Program-made: the position numbers and the translations under genes
Origin: HKST-UBA178 sp965223815
GTDB taxonomy: Bacteria > Pseudomonadota > Gammaproteobacteria > Chromatiales > Chromatiaceae
Length of the DNA stretch: 64,000 nucleotides
Reading direction: 5' to 3'
Assembly: GCA_965223815.1 (NCBI GenBank)
Contig: OZ245019.1
Coordinates: 4,943,419 to 5,007,418, forward strand
Shown: positions 31,973 to 42,119 of the stretch, one piece after another
How positions within the stretch are numbered: the stretch's first letter is position 1
How the letters are laid out: the number at the start of each line of letters is the position of its first letter
The notes under the pieces: model-generated
Databases searched by the model: none
The model's input: only the letters and a program-made list of their open reading frames with translations
What the model was told of the DNA's origin: nothing

Positions 31973-33433
31973 ATGAGTGAAGAAATTCTGGTCAATGTAA
32001 CCCCGCCCGAGACTCGAGTAGCCGTTATCGAAAATGGTACTGCTCAGGAGATTATCGTCGAGCGCGTTGAACGCCTGGGACTGGCGGGAAATATTTATAA
32101 AGGGCGTATTTGCCGGGTATTACCGGGAATGCAGGCTGCGTTCGTCGAAATCGGGCTTGCCAGAGCTGCTTTTCTCCATGCCTCGGATATCGCTTACAGT
32201 AATCGAGAAGGCGATGACTCCACCGACAACATCACCGACCTCGTCCGAGAAGGCGGTGAGATCGTGGTGCAAGTAGTCAAGGAGCCTTTGGGTAGCAAGG
32301 GAGCGCGCTTAACCACGAATCTCTCCATCCCCTCGCGCTACCTGGTGTTCATGCCCTCACTCGCCAATACCGGCGTGTCCCAGAAAATCGAAGACCAGGA
32401 AGAGCGGACCCGGTTGCGTGGGGTTGTTGACGGCTACATGCTGTCAGCCGACGTTGTCGGCGGCTTCATCGTCAGAACCGCCGCCGAGGGGGTGAGTGAG
32501 GAGACCCTAAGAGGGGATATGCAATTCTTGCTCCGACTCTGGAAGTCAATTCAGGACCGTCGCCAAGGTGCCCCGCCCGGGACGCTGCTACATGAGGATC
32601 TGCCATTGTATCTGCGCGCCTTGCGGGACTTAGTAAATCCGGAGGTGGAACGGGTGCGCATCGATTCCAGAGAAAACTGGCTGAAGGCGCGAGAATTCGC
32701 GGACAAACTGATTCCCGACCTGGGAATCGAGATCGAATATTATCCAGGATCCAGGCCCATCTTCGACCTGTATGGGGTTGAGGATGAAATCCAGAAGGCG
32801 TTGCAAAGGAAGGTCGATCTCAAGTCGGGGGGGCATCTCATTCTCGACCAGACCGAGGCCATGACTACAATTGATGTCAACACCGGAGCTTTCGTTGGCC
32901 ACCGCAATCTCGAAGAGACCATCTTCAAGACAAACATGGAGGCGGCACAGGCCATTTGCCGACAGCTCCGCCTGCGCAACCTCGGTGGCATCATCATTAT
33001 CGACTTTATCGACATGGTCCACGACGAACACAAACGCCAGGTGATGCGTGCCTTGGAAAAGTGCCTTGCCAAGGATCATGCCCGAACCCAGATTACCGAG
33101 GTCTCATCCTTGGGACTGGTGGAGATGACCCGCAAACGAACCAGAGAGTCCCTCGAGCACGTTCTGTGCGAGCCCTGCCCCTGCTGCAGTGGTAGGGGAT
33201 CTCTCAAAACCGCAGAGACCACCTGCTACGAGATTTTCAGGGAAATATTGAGAGAAGCACGCCAATTCGATGTCGAGTCGCTACTGGTGCTTGCCTCCCA
33301 GGAAGTCATCGACAGGCTGCTTGACGAGGAATCTACTTATCTCGCGGAACTGGAGTCTTTCATAGGTAAACAGATCAGGCTGCAGGTAGAAATGCTCTAC
33401 ACCCAGGAACACTATGACATAGTCCTGATCTAA
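31973..33433 (+). CDS. rng: ribonuclease G
   Basis: A 486-residue endoribonuclease that matures 16S rRNA 5' ends and decays some mRNAs. The S1 domain (about 35-125) includes GNIYKGRICRVLPGMQAAFVEIG. Catalytic aspartates lie in TTIDVNTGAFVGHRN and IIIDFIDM, and the zinc-link cysteines in CEPCPCCSGRG. The length matches RNase G rather than the longer RNase E. First gene of the conserved rng-yhdP-nitrilase-tldD run. Confidence 0.96.
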   Translation: MSEEILVNVTPPETRVAVIENGTAQEIIVERVERLGLAGNIYKGRICRVLPGMQAAFVEIGLARAAFLHASDIAYSNREGDDSTDNITDLVREGGEIVVQVVKEPLGSKGARLTTNLSIPSRYLVFMPSLANTGVSQKIEDQEERTRLRGVVDGYMLSADVVGGFIVRTAAEGVSEETLRGDMQFLLRLWKSIQDRRQGAPPGTLLHEDLPLYLRALRDLVNPEVERVRIDSRENWLKAREFADKLIPDLGIEIEYYPGSRPIFDLYGVEDEIQKALQRKVDLKSGGHLILDQTEAMTTIDVNTGAFVGHRNLEETIFKTNMEAAQAICRQLRLRNLGGIIIIDFIDMVHDEHKRQVMRALEKCLAKDHARTQITEVSSLGLVEMTRKRTRESLEHVLCEPCPCCSGRGSLKTAETTCYEIFREILREARQFDVESLLVLASQEVIDRLLDEESTYLAELESFIGKQIRLQVEMLYTQEHYDIVLI

Positions 33434-33443
33434 TTCACCTTAG

Positions 33444-36400
33444 ATGATACATATTGCTAAATCCCTCGCGATCAAGCTCTGGCTGATTTTTATTCCCTCC
33501 ATTGCCATTATGGCGCTGTCTCTGGTGGTCTTCAGCCAGTGGCTTCCCAATCTCTCCCAATATCGTGCATCTGTCGAGAACTGGGTTTCCAAAACCATCA
33601 ATAGGCCGGTGAGATTAGAACAACTATCTGCTAGATGGCAGGGAATCGGACCGGAGTTAGTACTCACAAACTTAGAGGTGCTGCCAGCCTCAAAAGCTAC
33701 TGAACAGGGACTCAAACTATCGGAAGTACGCATCAATTTGGCTCTCATAGAGAGCATTCTGGCGTTGGAAATCCGGCCGCGTCGAATCACCCTCTCAGAC
33801 GTGCGCCTGCCCCTTAGACTGGAAGCGGATACCTCGCTGAGTATTGCCGGACTCGAACGCCTGGAGCCGTCCAACAAGCAAGGCGGATTGATGGGTATTC
33901 CCTACCAGATCACCATCGAAGAGAGTGAAATTATCTGGGAGAACCGACTAACCGGTATAGGACCTTTGCGTTACACGGGCGTCAACGCGATGCTGGTCAA
34001 CGCCAGCGAACGCCACCAATTCAATGCGACTATCCCACTCCCCGGCGATACCGCCAAAAATGTGGAACTGAAGGTCGATCTTACCGGCGATGCGAGTTTA
34101 CCTGGAGGTTGGATCGCCGACCTGTATTTGAAGGGTGAGCAACTGCCACTGGTTGAGCTGTTGCGACCTCACGAGTTTGTGGGGCTTTCCGCCAAAGCGG
34201 GATACATCGACCTGGAGGCTTGGGCTCGCTGGGATGGCGAGCACTTTACGAGGGTTAGCGGCCAGCTGGATGGAAGAGATCTAAAGCTGGAAAACATCCC
34301 GTCGACAGATGCGCCAGCCCCTCCCGGAGCGCTGAAATTGGAAAGGTTGTCGGGAGATTTTCAGTGGCGGAGTCAAATAGAAGGCTGGCACCTTGATGTT
34401 GCCAGAATTGAATTTGAGCGAGGTGGCAGGAGTTGGCCGGAATCCCAGATTTCCGTGCAGGCGCAACATGACGAACACCAACATTGGCAGCTCATGGCCG
34501 GGGCTGAATTCGCAAGAGTAGAGGACGTTGCGGCTATCTTCGGCGTTCTTCCGCTATCGATACCCAAACTTCATGAGAATTCAAGAGCCATCGACCCCCA
34601 AAGCGATCTCCATGATTTGAAGATTCGCTACCAACAGGGGGAACAGTCAGATCTCTGGTCCGTCCGAGGAAGGTTCGACTCGCTGGCTACCCGGCCTTGG
34701 AAACACGCCCCTGGTGTATTGGATCTGGATGGGCAATTCTGGATCAATCAGGAAAAGGGCGCACTGTTGTTGGACAGCCGCGGGACAGAGCTCGAATTTC
34801 CCAAGTTGTTTCGCAATCCGCTCAAACTAAAACAGCTGAGAGGCGCGCTCACCTGGGCCAGAGAGGATGACGGAAGCTGGCGGCTGGATACGCGCCAGAT
34901 GATCGCCGTTACCCGGGATATAAAAACCCAAACCCGATTCAGCATTGATATTCCCGCAGACTCCGGACAGTCACTCTACATGGATCTGCAGACCGATTTT
35001 CGCGATGGGTTGGCCATAAACGCTCACCACTACTACCCCGTCGGTATCATGCCTCCCGCCGTGGTGCAGTGGCTGGACCGGAGTATCGTCGAGGGCGACT
35101 TAGTCTACGGCAGCGCGCTGGTAAGGGGCCCGCTCAGTGATTTCCCGTTTCATCGCACCCGCAATGGTCGCTTCGAAGTTTTTTTTCGCGGTCAAGGCAT
35201 GACAATAGACTATTGGCCTGGATGGCCGCGCCTGACCGAGATTGCCGCGAACGTGCGCTTCCTCAACAACAGCTTCGATGCTTGGATAGAGGATGGGCGA
35301 ATCTTGGATAGTCGCCTCGCAGGTGCTCACGGAAGCATCGAAAACCTTTCGGGCTCTTCCCCTTTCACCCTTAATGGCAGCGTCTCAGGCCCTATGCAGG
35401 ATACCTTGAGAATTCTGAGAGAGTCTCCCCTAGCTGCTGATTACGCAGCCTTCACCGAGGGACTACGAGGAGACGGGGAGGTAATTACTGAGATCGATAT
35501 GCGCATTCCCATCGATCCCAGCGAAGAGTTCAGTCTGAACGGCAGTATGGAGTTCGGCGGTTCAATACTACATCTGGAGGAGTGGCACCTGCCGCTTACG
35601 GGAATCCAGGGCCGGCTGGGTTTTACCCACGAGCGTATAGATGCGCGGGGTATCAGAGCATATGCCCTGGGCAGTGACATTGTCATCCATGCCACTACCC
35701 TCGATACCACCACCCGTATCGAAGCCCAAGGTGATATCACCAGTCAGATGCTGATCAAAAGACTACCGCAGCTGGAACTGTTGCCCTTCTCGGGCAACAG
35801 CAATTGGGTACTCCAGCTCGACCTGCCGCACCACAAAGACGACACCAACCACGCTAGCCTGAAGGCGTCCTCGAATCTGCTCGGTACCAGCATCGAGCTA
35901 CCGGCTCCCTTCGGTAAGGCGCAAAGTCAGACAAGCGAACTGCGACTCACCACGCGTCTCGGAGTTCAAACGCCCCAGCCGGTGCGAATCGCATACGACG
36001 ATCTACTGGAGGTGCTCTACCTGACTGCTGATGAGCAGTTGGTTAAAGCAGGGGTTCAACTCGGCGGCGACCCGGCGATCCTGCCTGAAACGCCGGGCAT
36101 TGAAATCTACGGCCGGCTGGACTCGTTAGATCTTGTGGCTTGGGCCAGTGCTATCGGAGGGCGCCTCGATAACGGTACCGATAGTGAGTTGGTGCTACGC
36201 AGGATTGACCTTGAGATCGATCGTGTAGCGCTAGGAGAACTGGCTTTGGAGACCGTGGACGCCGACTTCCATCTTGATCGGGAGCGTTGGAGCGGCAGCC
36301 TATCCAGCCGGCGCCTGGAAGGCGAGATAGAGATCCCCGTATCCCCCTCTAAAAGCCCGATACGGGCCCGTTTACAGCGATTGGAATTCACTTTTGATCC

Positions 36401-37523
36401 CGAACAGTTATCGAACGCCAACACCGGTTCAGAAGAGCGAGCCCAAGCTGCTGTGATCGAGCCGGTCAGTCTCCCCGCGCTCGATATCGAAGTAGAGAAG
36501 GTCAAGATCAATGAGCACGACTTCGGCTCCATGCAGATGGTCACCCGCCACACCAGCAATGGTCTGGAAATGGCAACGTTTTCTCTCGATTCCGATTTAG
36601 CCCAAATCTCGGCAACGGGTAGTTGGACGGGCTTGCCATCGGAATCCAGGCAAATGACGGATTTTGAACTCTCCCTGAATACTGTGTCGGCCGGGGATTT
36701 ACTGGAAAAACTGGGGTTCTCCCGGAACATAGATGGAGCTCGAGCGAAGATCACTGCGCACACCAACTGGCCGGACGCTCCCCACAGGTACCGTACCGAA
36801 ACCGTCAAGGGAGAAATTGGCCTGCTGCTGGAGAGTGGGCGATTCATCGAAGTCAATCCCGGCGTGGGCCGGATCTTTGGACTGCTCAATATTACTGCGG
36901 TACAGCGGCGCCTCAGGCTCGACTTCTCGGATCTGACCCAGAAGGGGCTCGCTTTCGACCAAATCGACGGTGACTTCGTCCTCGTCGATGGTGACGCCTA
37001 TACCAGTAATCTAAGCATCAGGGGACCGGCCGCCCAAATTGATATCCTGGGGCGCACAGGCCTGGTGAGCGAAGATTTCGATCAGCAGGTCACGGTGACA
37101 CCCCGGGTATCCGGAGCACTACCTGTAGCCGGTTTTCTCGCAGGTGGACCCATTGGCGGCGCCGCCATGCTGGTGGCCCAGGGTCTGTTGGGAGATGAGT
37201 TCGATAAAGCTTCTCGACGCACTTACGAAGTTCGAGGTCCCTGGGACGACCCCGTTTTCACCCCTTATGGCACCACACTCGATGCGGCATCTGCAGTACC
37301 CGTAACCACGCCCGTTACCGAGACTACTCCTCCGCCAGACGAGCAATCAGAGAGTGCCGAGGCAACCGCAGTGGAGATTGCCACACCTAAGGAACCCGAG
37401 AAGCAACAAGAGGCGCCCCCAAAAACCGAGTCAAAGGGGTTATTAAATCGGCTGAAGAAAACACTGAAGCCGCGAGAGCCCACCTTTGAAGAGCCGCAGA
37501 AAGGGGTGATGGGCATCGATTGA
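33444..37523 (+). CDS. yhdP: YhdP-family AsmA-like lipid transport protein
   Basis: A 1359-residue protein with one N-terminal transmembrane helix (about 12-36) and a long periplasmic beta-rich body, typical of the TamB/AsmA bridge proteins. The C-terminal part contains the GRIFGLLNITAVQRRL and YTSNLSIRGPAAQIDILGRTG motifs of YhdP and ends with a proline/glutamate-rich tail. YhdP, TamB and YdbH together carry phospholipid to the outer membrane in E. coli. It starts 10 bases after rng. Confidence 0.93.
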   Translation: MIHIAKSLAIKLWLIFIPSIAIMALSLVVFSQWLPNLSQYRASVENWVSKTINRPVRLEQLSARWQGIGPELVLTNLEVLPASKATEQGLKLSEVRINLALIESILALEIRPRRITLSDVRLPLRLEADTSLSIAGLERLEPSNKQGGLMGIPYQITIEESEIIWENRLTGIGPLRYTGVNAMLVNASERHQFNATIPLPGDTAKNVELKVDLTGDASLPGGWIADLYLKGEQLPLVELLRPHEFVGLSAKAGYIDLEAWARWDGEHFTRVSGQLDGRDLKLENIPSTDAPAPPGALKLERLSGDFQWRSQIEGWHLDVARIEFERGGRSWPESQISVQAQHDEHQHWQLMAGAEFARVEDVAAIFGVLPLSIPKLHENSRAIDPQSDLHDLKIRYQQGEQSDLWSVRGRFDSLATRPWKHAPGVLDLDGQFWINQEKGALLLDSRGTELEFPKLFRNPLKLKQLRGALTWAREDDGSWRLDTRQMIAVTRDIKTQTRFSIDIPADSGQSLYMDLQTDFRDGLAINAHHYYPVGIMPPAVVQWLDRSIVEGDLVYGSALVRGPLSDFPFHRTRNGRFEVFFRGQGMTIDYWPGWPRLTEIAANVRFLNNSFDAWIEDGRILDSRLAGAHGSIENLSGSSPFTLNGSVSGPMQDTLRILRESPLAADYAAFTEGLRGDGEVITEIDMRIPIDPSEEFSLNGSMEFGGSILHLEEWHLPLTGIQGRLGFTHERIDARGIRAYALGSDIVIHATTLDTTTRIEAQGDITSQMLIKRLPQLELLPFSGNSNWVLQLDLPHHKDDTNHASLKASSNLLGTSIELPAPFGKAQSQTSELRLTTRLGVQTPQPVRIAYDDLLEVLYLTADEQLVKAGVQLGGDPAILPETPGIEIYGRLDSLDLVAWASAIGGRLDNGTDSELVLRRIDLEIDRVALGELALETVDADFHLDRERWSGSLSSRRLEGEIEIPVSPSKSPIRARLQRLEFTFDPEQLSNANTGSEERAQAAVIEPVSLPALDIEVEKVKINEHDFGSMQMVTRHTSNGLEMATFSLDSDLAQISATGSWTGLPSESRQMTDFELSLNTVSAGDLLEKLGFSRNIDGARAKITAHTNWPDAPHRYRTETVKGEIGLLLESGRFIEVNPGVGRIFGLLNITAVQRRLRLDFSDLTQKGLAFDQIDGDFVLVDGDAYTSNLSIRGPAAQIDILGRTGLVSEDFDQQVTVTPRVSGALPVAGFLAGGPIGGAAMLVAQGLLGDEFDKASRRTYEVRGPWDDPVFTPYGTTLDAASAVPVTTPVTETTPPPDEQSESAEATAVEIATPKEPEKQQEAPPKTESKGLLNRLKKTLKPREPTFEEPQKGVMGID

Positions 37524-37655
37524 GCAACCACTGCCTGACTACCGATCACCGCGTCGATACCCCAATTGCCACGGTTACCCACCTTCTGTGTTAGTCTTTT
37601 TAGCAATCCCGACCACCCCAGCAACATTGAATCAGCGCTAAGGCGTTTATACCCA

Positions 37656-38489
37656 ATGATCATGATGCACAAGAGCGTCGCCGCAATACAGATGGCCAGT
37701 GGCCCCAACGTCAGCGCCAACCTGCTGAAAGCCGAGGAACTGGTAACTGCCGCAGTGGAGGCGGGAGCGGGATTGGTGGTATTACCGGAAAACTTCGCGT
37801 TCATGGGTAAGAAAGAGCGAGATGTCTGCGCACTGGCGGAATGCGAGGGAGATGGCCCACTGCAGACCTTTCTCAGCCAACTGGCCCGACGCCTGGAAAT
37901 TTGGCTTGTGGGCGGAACCATCCCTGTTGAGGCCGATGACGCAACCAGGGTGCGTTCAGTCTGCATGGTCATCGATGATAACGGCCAGCAAGTAGCGCGT
38001 TATGACAAGATGCATCTGTTCGATGTTCATTTGGTTGATGCGGGAGAACGTTACATAGAGTCTGAAAGCATCGAGCCGGGAGAGAAGACCGTGGTTGTCG
38101 ACTCCCCTTTTGGAAAACTGGGTATTGCCGTCTGTTACGACCTTAGGTTTCCGGAGCTGTTTCGCGCACTCTTGGACCAGGGAATGGAGGTCATCTGCAT
38201 TCCAGCGGCTTTTACGGCTGTCACCGGTGTTGCCCACTGGGAAATACTGTTGCGAGCCCGCGCCATCGAAAATCTTTGCTATGTGGTCGCTGCAGCTCAG
38301 GGAGGCTTCCACATCAGTGGCCGGGAGACACACGGCCACAGCATGATCGTTGACCCATGGGGTAACATACTGGACCAGATACCCCGTAACACAGGCTCGG
38401 TCATAAGCAAGCTGGATCTCGATTATCTGACCAGCACCCGGCGCAGCTTTCCAACCATACAACACCGAAGAATAAAGTGCGCCCAATAG
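37656..38489 (+). CDS. carbon-nitrogen hydrolase, Nit1-like
   Basis: A 277-residue nitrilase-superfamily amidase with the full Glu-Lys-Cys triad: VLPENFAF (Glu about 44), YDKMHLFDV (Lys about 118) and AVCYDLRFPELFR (Cys about 158). By family and position between yhdP and tldD it is the Nit1-type deaminated-glutathione amidase, a metabolite-repair enzyme. ATG at 37656 is preferred; ATGs at 37662 and 37665 are equally possible and change little. Confidence 0.88.
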   Translation: MIMMHKSVAAIQMASGPNVSANLLKAEELVTAAVEAGAGLVVLPENFAFMGKKERDVCALAECEGDGPLQTFLSQLARRLEIWLVGGTIPVEADDATRVRSVCMVIDDNGQQVARYDKMHLFDVHLVDAGERYIESESIEPGEKTVVVDSPFGKLGIAVCYDLRFPELFRALLDQGMEVICIPAAFTAVTGVAHWEILLRARAIENLCYVVAAAQGGFHISGRETHGHSMIVDPWGNILDQIPRNTGSVISKLDLDYLTSTRRSFPTIQHRRIKCAQ

Positions 38490-38608
38490 CCCGCCGGTAG
38501 ATTCGCTACAGGGCAACAACCCGGATTTAAGAGGGTTGAATCCCAGGATCCCGTCCCCATAATCGAGCAGACAGACGACATACCCCTAGGACATCCCCAC
38601 GCCTGCAT

Positions 38609-40051
38609 ATGACCACTACCACAGATATCGCCTGCGCCACGCTATTGAGCCCGGCAAACCTCCAGGAAAGCGACCTCAACAGGGTCATGGACCAACTCCT
38701 TTCTGCCAATATCGATACCGCGGATCTCTATTTCCAAACCAGTCGCCTGGAATCCTGGGTACTGGAGGATGGGATAATAAGGGAGGGCTCGTACAACATA
38801 GAGCAGGGCGTTGGAGTTAGAGCCATCAGTGGTGAAAAGACGGGGTTTGCCTACAGCGACGATATAGAACTGCCGCGATTGCTGGAGGCTGGGCGTACGG
38901 CCAGGGCGATCGCTAGCGGTGCGGGCAGTGGGCAGATCAAGATATCCGGCAGCAGTGCCCCCAGGGCCTATTACGACTCCCTGAATCCACTTGAATCGTT
39001 AACAGAGATTGAGAAAATCGCACTCCTGCGCTCCATAGACAGCGAGGTCAGGTCCCTTGATACGCGGGTAAAACAGGTCATTGCAAGCCTGGTTGCGGCC
39101 CACGACACGGTGCTGGTGGTCAATAGCGACGGCAGTCTCCGGGGCGATATCAGGCCGCTGATCCGCTGCAATGTGCATGTCATCGTGGAGCACGAGGGTA
39201 AGCGCGAGCAGGGCTCTAGCGGTGGTGGTGCCCGGGAGGGACTGCAGTTTTTTCTGGATCAGGAGCGCGCCCTTGGGTATGCGAGGGAGGCGACCCGCCA
39301 GGCGTTGATAAATCTAGAGGCCCAGGATGCGCCCGCAGGCACAATGCCAGTAGTCCTCGGGCCTGGTTGGCCAGGGGTGTTGCTCCACGAGGCGGTAGGC
39401 CATGGGCTGGAGGGCGACTTCAACCGCAAGGGAACCTCCGCCTTCTCCGGTAGGGTAGGGGAACGTGTCGCCGCCGAGGGTTGCACGGTCGTCGATGATG
39501 GCACCCTCGTCGGCCGAAGGGGCTCGCTCACCATGGACGATGAGGGAACCCCGGGGCAGCACACGGTGCTGATTGAGAATGGAATACTCAAAGGTTATCT
39601 GCAGGATCGCCTCAATGCCCGGCTGATGGGGACAGTTTCAACCGGCAACGGCCGGCGCGAGTCCTATGCCCACCTTCCCATGCCGCGAATGACCAACACC
39701 TATATGCTGCCGGGAGAACGGGAGCCGGAGGAGATCATCGCCTCTGTCGAGCGGGGACTCTATGCGGTCAATTTTGGTGGGGGGCAGGTAGACATCACTT
39801 CCGGTAAGTTCGTTTTCTCGGCAAGCGAGGCCTACCTCATAGAGGACGGCAAGATCAGGCACCCGGTGAAGGGCGCCACGCTGATCGGCAACGGCCCGGA
39901 TGTGCTGACTCGGGTAAGCATGGTGGGTAATGACTTGCAGTTAGATGCCGGTGTCGGAACCTGCGGAAAAGAGGGCCAGAGCGTGCCGGTAGGTGTAGGT
40001 CAACCGACACTAAAAATTGACGAATTGACCGTAGGCGGGACCAACTGCTGA
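38609..40051 (+). CDS. tldD: TldD metalloprotease subunit
   Basis: A 480-residue subunit of the TldD/E peptidase, with the zinc HExxxH site in LLHEAVGHGLEGDFNRKG (about 260) and downstream MPRMTNTYMLPGE. The heterodimer degrades unfolded peptides, matures microcin B17 and degrades CcdA in E. coli. The partner pmbA follows after only 5 bases, whereas E. coli has the two genes apart. Confidence 0.96.
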   Translation: MTTTTDIACATLLSPANLQESDLNRVMDQLLSANIDTADLYFQTSRLESWVLEDGIIREGSYNIEQGVGVRAISGEKTGFAYSDDIELPRLLEAGRTARAIASGAGSGQIKISGSSAPRAYYDSLNPLESLTEIEKIALLRSIDSEVRSLDTRVKQVIASLVAAHDTVLVVNSDGSLRGDIRPLIRCNVHVIVEHEGKREQGSSGGGAREGLQFFLDQERALGYAREATRQALINLEAQDAPAGTMPVVLGPGWPGVLLHEAVGHGLEGDFNRKGTSAFSGRVGERVAAEGCTVVDDGTLVGRRGSLTMDDEGTPGQHTVLIENGILKGYLQDRLNARLMGTVSTGNGRRESYAHLPMPRMTNTYMLPGEREPEEIIASVERGLYAVNFGGGQVDITSGKFVFSASEAYLIEDGKIRHPVKGATLIGNGPDVLTRVSMVGNDLQLDAGVGTCGKEGQSVPVGVGQPTLKIDELTVGGTNC

Positions 40052-40056
40052 GCACT

Positions 40057-41394
40057 ATGATGGATGAGATAACGACACAGCAGGCTCGCCTGCAACAGAT
40101 AGTGGATGATCTGCTGGTAGAGGCCCGCAAGCAGGGGGCCAGTGCGGCAGAGGCAGGGGCGAGCAGCGACGCCGGTCTGTCGGTAACCGCCCGCCTCGGC
40201 GAAGTCGAGACCATTGAGCACACCCGCGACCAGGGCATCGGGGTCACGGTCTACATGGGGCAACGCAAGGGAACGGCAAGTACATCGGATTTCAAACCCG
40301 AGGCCCTTCGCGATACCGTGCGTGCGGCCTGCAATATCGCCAAGTACACGACTGAAGATCCCTATGCTGGCCTGGCCGACCCCGAGCTTATGGCTAAAAC
40401 CCTACCCGATCTGGATATAGATCACCCCTGGGACATTCAAATTGAAGACGCTATATCCCAGTGCGTAACCTGCGAGTCAGCGGCGCGGGAGTTGGACTCC
40501 CGAATCACCAATTCCGAGGGCGCCAGCCTGAATACCCAGCGGGGACTGCAAGTTTATGGTAACAGCCACGGATTTATCGGCGGCTACTCGAGCAGCCACC
40601 ACAGCCTGAGCTGCGCCGTGGTTGGTCAGCAGGGTGACAGTATGCAGCGCGACTATTGGTACACCTCTGCACGCTCGCCAGAGGAGCTTGAGTCCCCTGA
40701 CACCGTTGGCCGCAAAGCGGGTGAGCGTGCTTTGGCCAGGTTGGGCGCGAAAAAGATCGGCACCCGGGAAGCGCCCATTATATTCCAGGCGGATATGGCG
40801 GTAAGCCTGATGCGCAGCCTCGTCGGCGCAGTCAGCGGGGCGGCTCTCTACCGGCGATCCTCCTTCTTATTAGACCATCTCGAGCAGCGCATTTTTCCCG
40901 ATTTTGTTCGTATACAAGAGGACCCACTACTTATCCGGGGCCTGGCAAGCGCCCCTTTCGACAGCGAGGGCGTGGCTACTTACCCCAAAGATCTGGTGAC
41001 AGATGGGGTACTGCGCAGCTACCTGCTCGGCAGTTATTCAGCGCGTAAACTGGGGATGCAAACCACGGCCAATGCTGGCGGGGTACGCAATTTGTCCATT
41101 GTGCCGGGCCCGCGGGATCTAAAGAGCCTGATCAACGAGATGGACACCGGATTGCTGGTAACGGAGATGATGGGAAGCGGCACCAATATGGTTACCGGCG
41201 ACTACTCGCGAGGCGCCGCTGGTTTCTGGGTGGAGCAGGGAGAGATACAGTATCCGGTGGAGGAGATCACCATTGCCGGCAATTTAAAACAGATGTTCTC
41301 CAGTCTGGTATCGGTAGCCAAAGATGAGGAGCGGCGCGGCAGCATACGCACGGGGTCCTGGCTAGTCGGGCCCATGACAATAGCAGGTAACTAG
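40057..41394 (+). CDS. pmbA: PmbA/TldE, partner subunit of the TldD protease
   Basis: A 445-residue protein of the TldD/PmbA family lacking the HExxxH zinc site, as expected of TldE. Motifs are FKPEALRDTVRAACNIAKYT, NSEGASLNTQRG, NAGGVRNLSI and MMGSGTNMVTGDYSRGAAGFWVE. It is co-transcribed with tldD. Confidence 0.95.
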   Translation: MMDEITTQQARLQQIVDDLLVEARKQGASAAEAGASSDAGLSVTARLGEVETIEHTRDQGIGVTVYMGQRKGTASTSDFKPEALRDTVRAACNIAKYTTEDPYAGLADPELMAKTLPDLDIDHPWDIQIEDAISQCVTCESAARELDSRITNSEGASLNTQRGLQVYGNSHGFIGGYSSSHHSLSCAVVGQQGDSMQRDYWYTSARSPEELESPDTVGRKAGERALARLGAKKIGTREAPIIFQADMAVSLMRSLVGAVSGAALYRRSSFLLDHLEQRIFPDFVRIQEDPLLIRGLASAPFDSEGVATYPKDLVTDGVLRSYLLGSYSARKLGMQTTANAGGVRNLSIVPGPRDLKSLINEMDTGLLVTEMMGSGTNMVTGDYSRGAAGFWVEQGEIQYPVEEITIAGNLKQMFSSLVSVAKDEERRGSIRTGSWLVGPMTIAGN

Positions 41395-41437
41395 CATCCC
41401 GATCGCACAGGCTGCCGGGTATTCTCCCGCCCCTCGT

Positions 41438-41451
41438 TTGACTCAGATCAA
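41438..41451 (+). promoter_or_regulatory. FNR/ANR-type binding site upstream of the OsmC gene
   Basis: TTGACTCAGATCAA matches the FNR/ANR consensus TTGAT-N4-ATCAA at nine of ten positions. A possible extended -10 (TGC-TAAGGT) lies at 41481-41489, which would put the site near -51. It is 113 bases before the OsmC start. This suggests induction (or repression) at low oxygen for osmC and the following EF-G paralogue. Confidence 0.55.
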
Positions 41452-41564
41452 AACGCCTCAATCCGTAAAAGCCACTTTGGTGCTAAGGTAGAAATCGGTG
41501 GCTTCGAGCGCTGGGCAAACTTGGGCCTGAGTAGCCAAACACAAGTAGCACCCGGGAGGGCGAT

Positions 41565-42032
41565 ATGTCGGCAGAGAAACAATTCAGCATCGAGCTGGAG
41601 CAGTTGGAAGGGTATGAGTTCAACGTCAAGTTCGACCTGGATACAATAGACGATCTGTTGGTGGACGAGCCCCCACCCGTGGGCAGGGGCGAGGGGCCCA
41701 ATCCCTCACGCATGCTGGCGGTTGCCGCCGCCAACTGCCTCAGTGCGAGCCTGCTTTTTTGTGTAACCAAGAATGCACCGCCCAAGGGCAGCCTGAGCAC
41801 CAGGGCGACTTGCACTTTGATCCGCAATCCGCAAGGGCGCCTTCGGGTCGGAGAAATCCAGGTTCAGCTGAAAGTAAATGGCGAATTGGAATCGGCTGCC
41901 AGAATGAAGCGCTGCCTGGCCCTGTTCGAGGATTTCTGCGTCGTGACCGCCAGCCTGAGAGAGGGGTTTCCCATCGGAGTCGAGGTAGTGGATACTCAAG
42001 GCCAGAGGCTCTACGTGAATTCGGAGGCCTGA
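41565..42032 (+). CDS. OsmC-family protein
   Basis: A 155-residue OsmC/YhfA-like protein. PSRMLAVAAANCLSASLLFCVTKNA corresponds to the conserved region with the first catalytic cysteine, and LALFEDFCVVTASLREG to the second. OsmC/Ohr enzymes reduce organic hydroperoxides, but YhfA-like members have no proven substrate. A strong GGGAGGG precedes the ATG. It lies behind the FNR-like site and 87 bases before the EF-G paralogue. Confidence 0.83.
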   Translation: MSAEKQFSIELEQLEGYEFNVKFDLDTIDDLLVDEPPPVGRGEGPNPSRMLAVAAANCLSASLLFCVTKNAPPKGSLSTRATCTLIRNPQGRLRVGEIQVQLKVNGELESAARMKRCLALFEDFCVVTASLREGFPIGVEVVDTQGQRLYVNSEA

Positions 42033-42119
42033 GCAACGCGCCGGATTTCGGCGCAATACCTTGCAAAATACCCTGGCCGTCTTCGCCTGCTCTCAATCTG
42101 CCGAAACGGATAGCTAACC

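Noticed and set aside
31792..31995. Minus-strand frames in the rlmH-rng gap as a gene
   Set aside because: No family motif, poor start context and overlap into rng.
36107..36889. 260-codon minus-strand frame inside yhdP
   Set aside because: Serine/arginine-rich shadow of the yhdP reading frame without a ribosome site.
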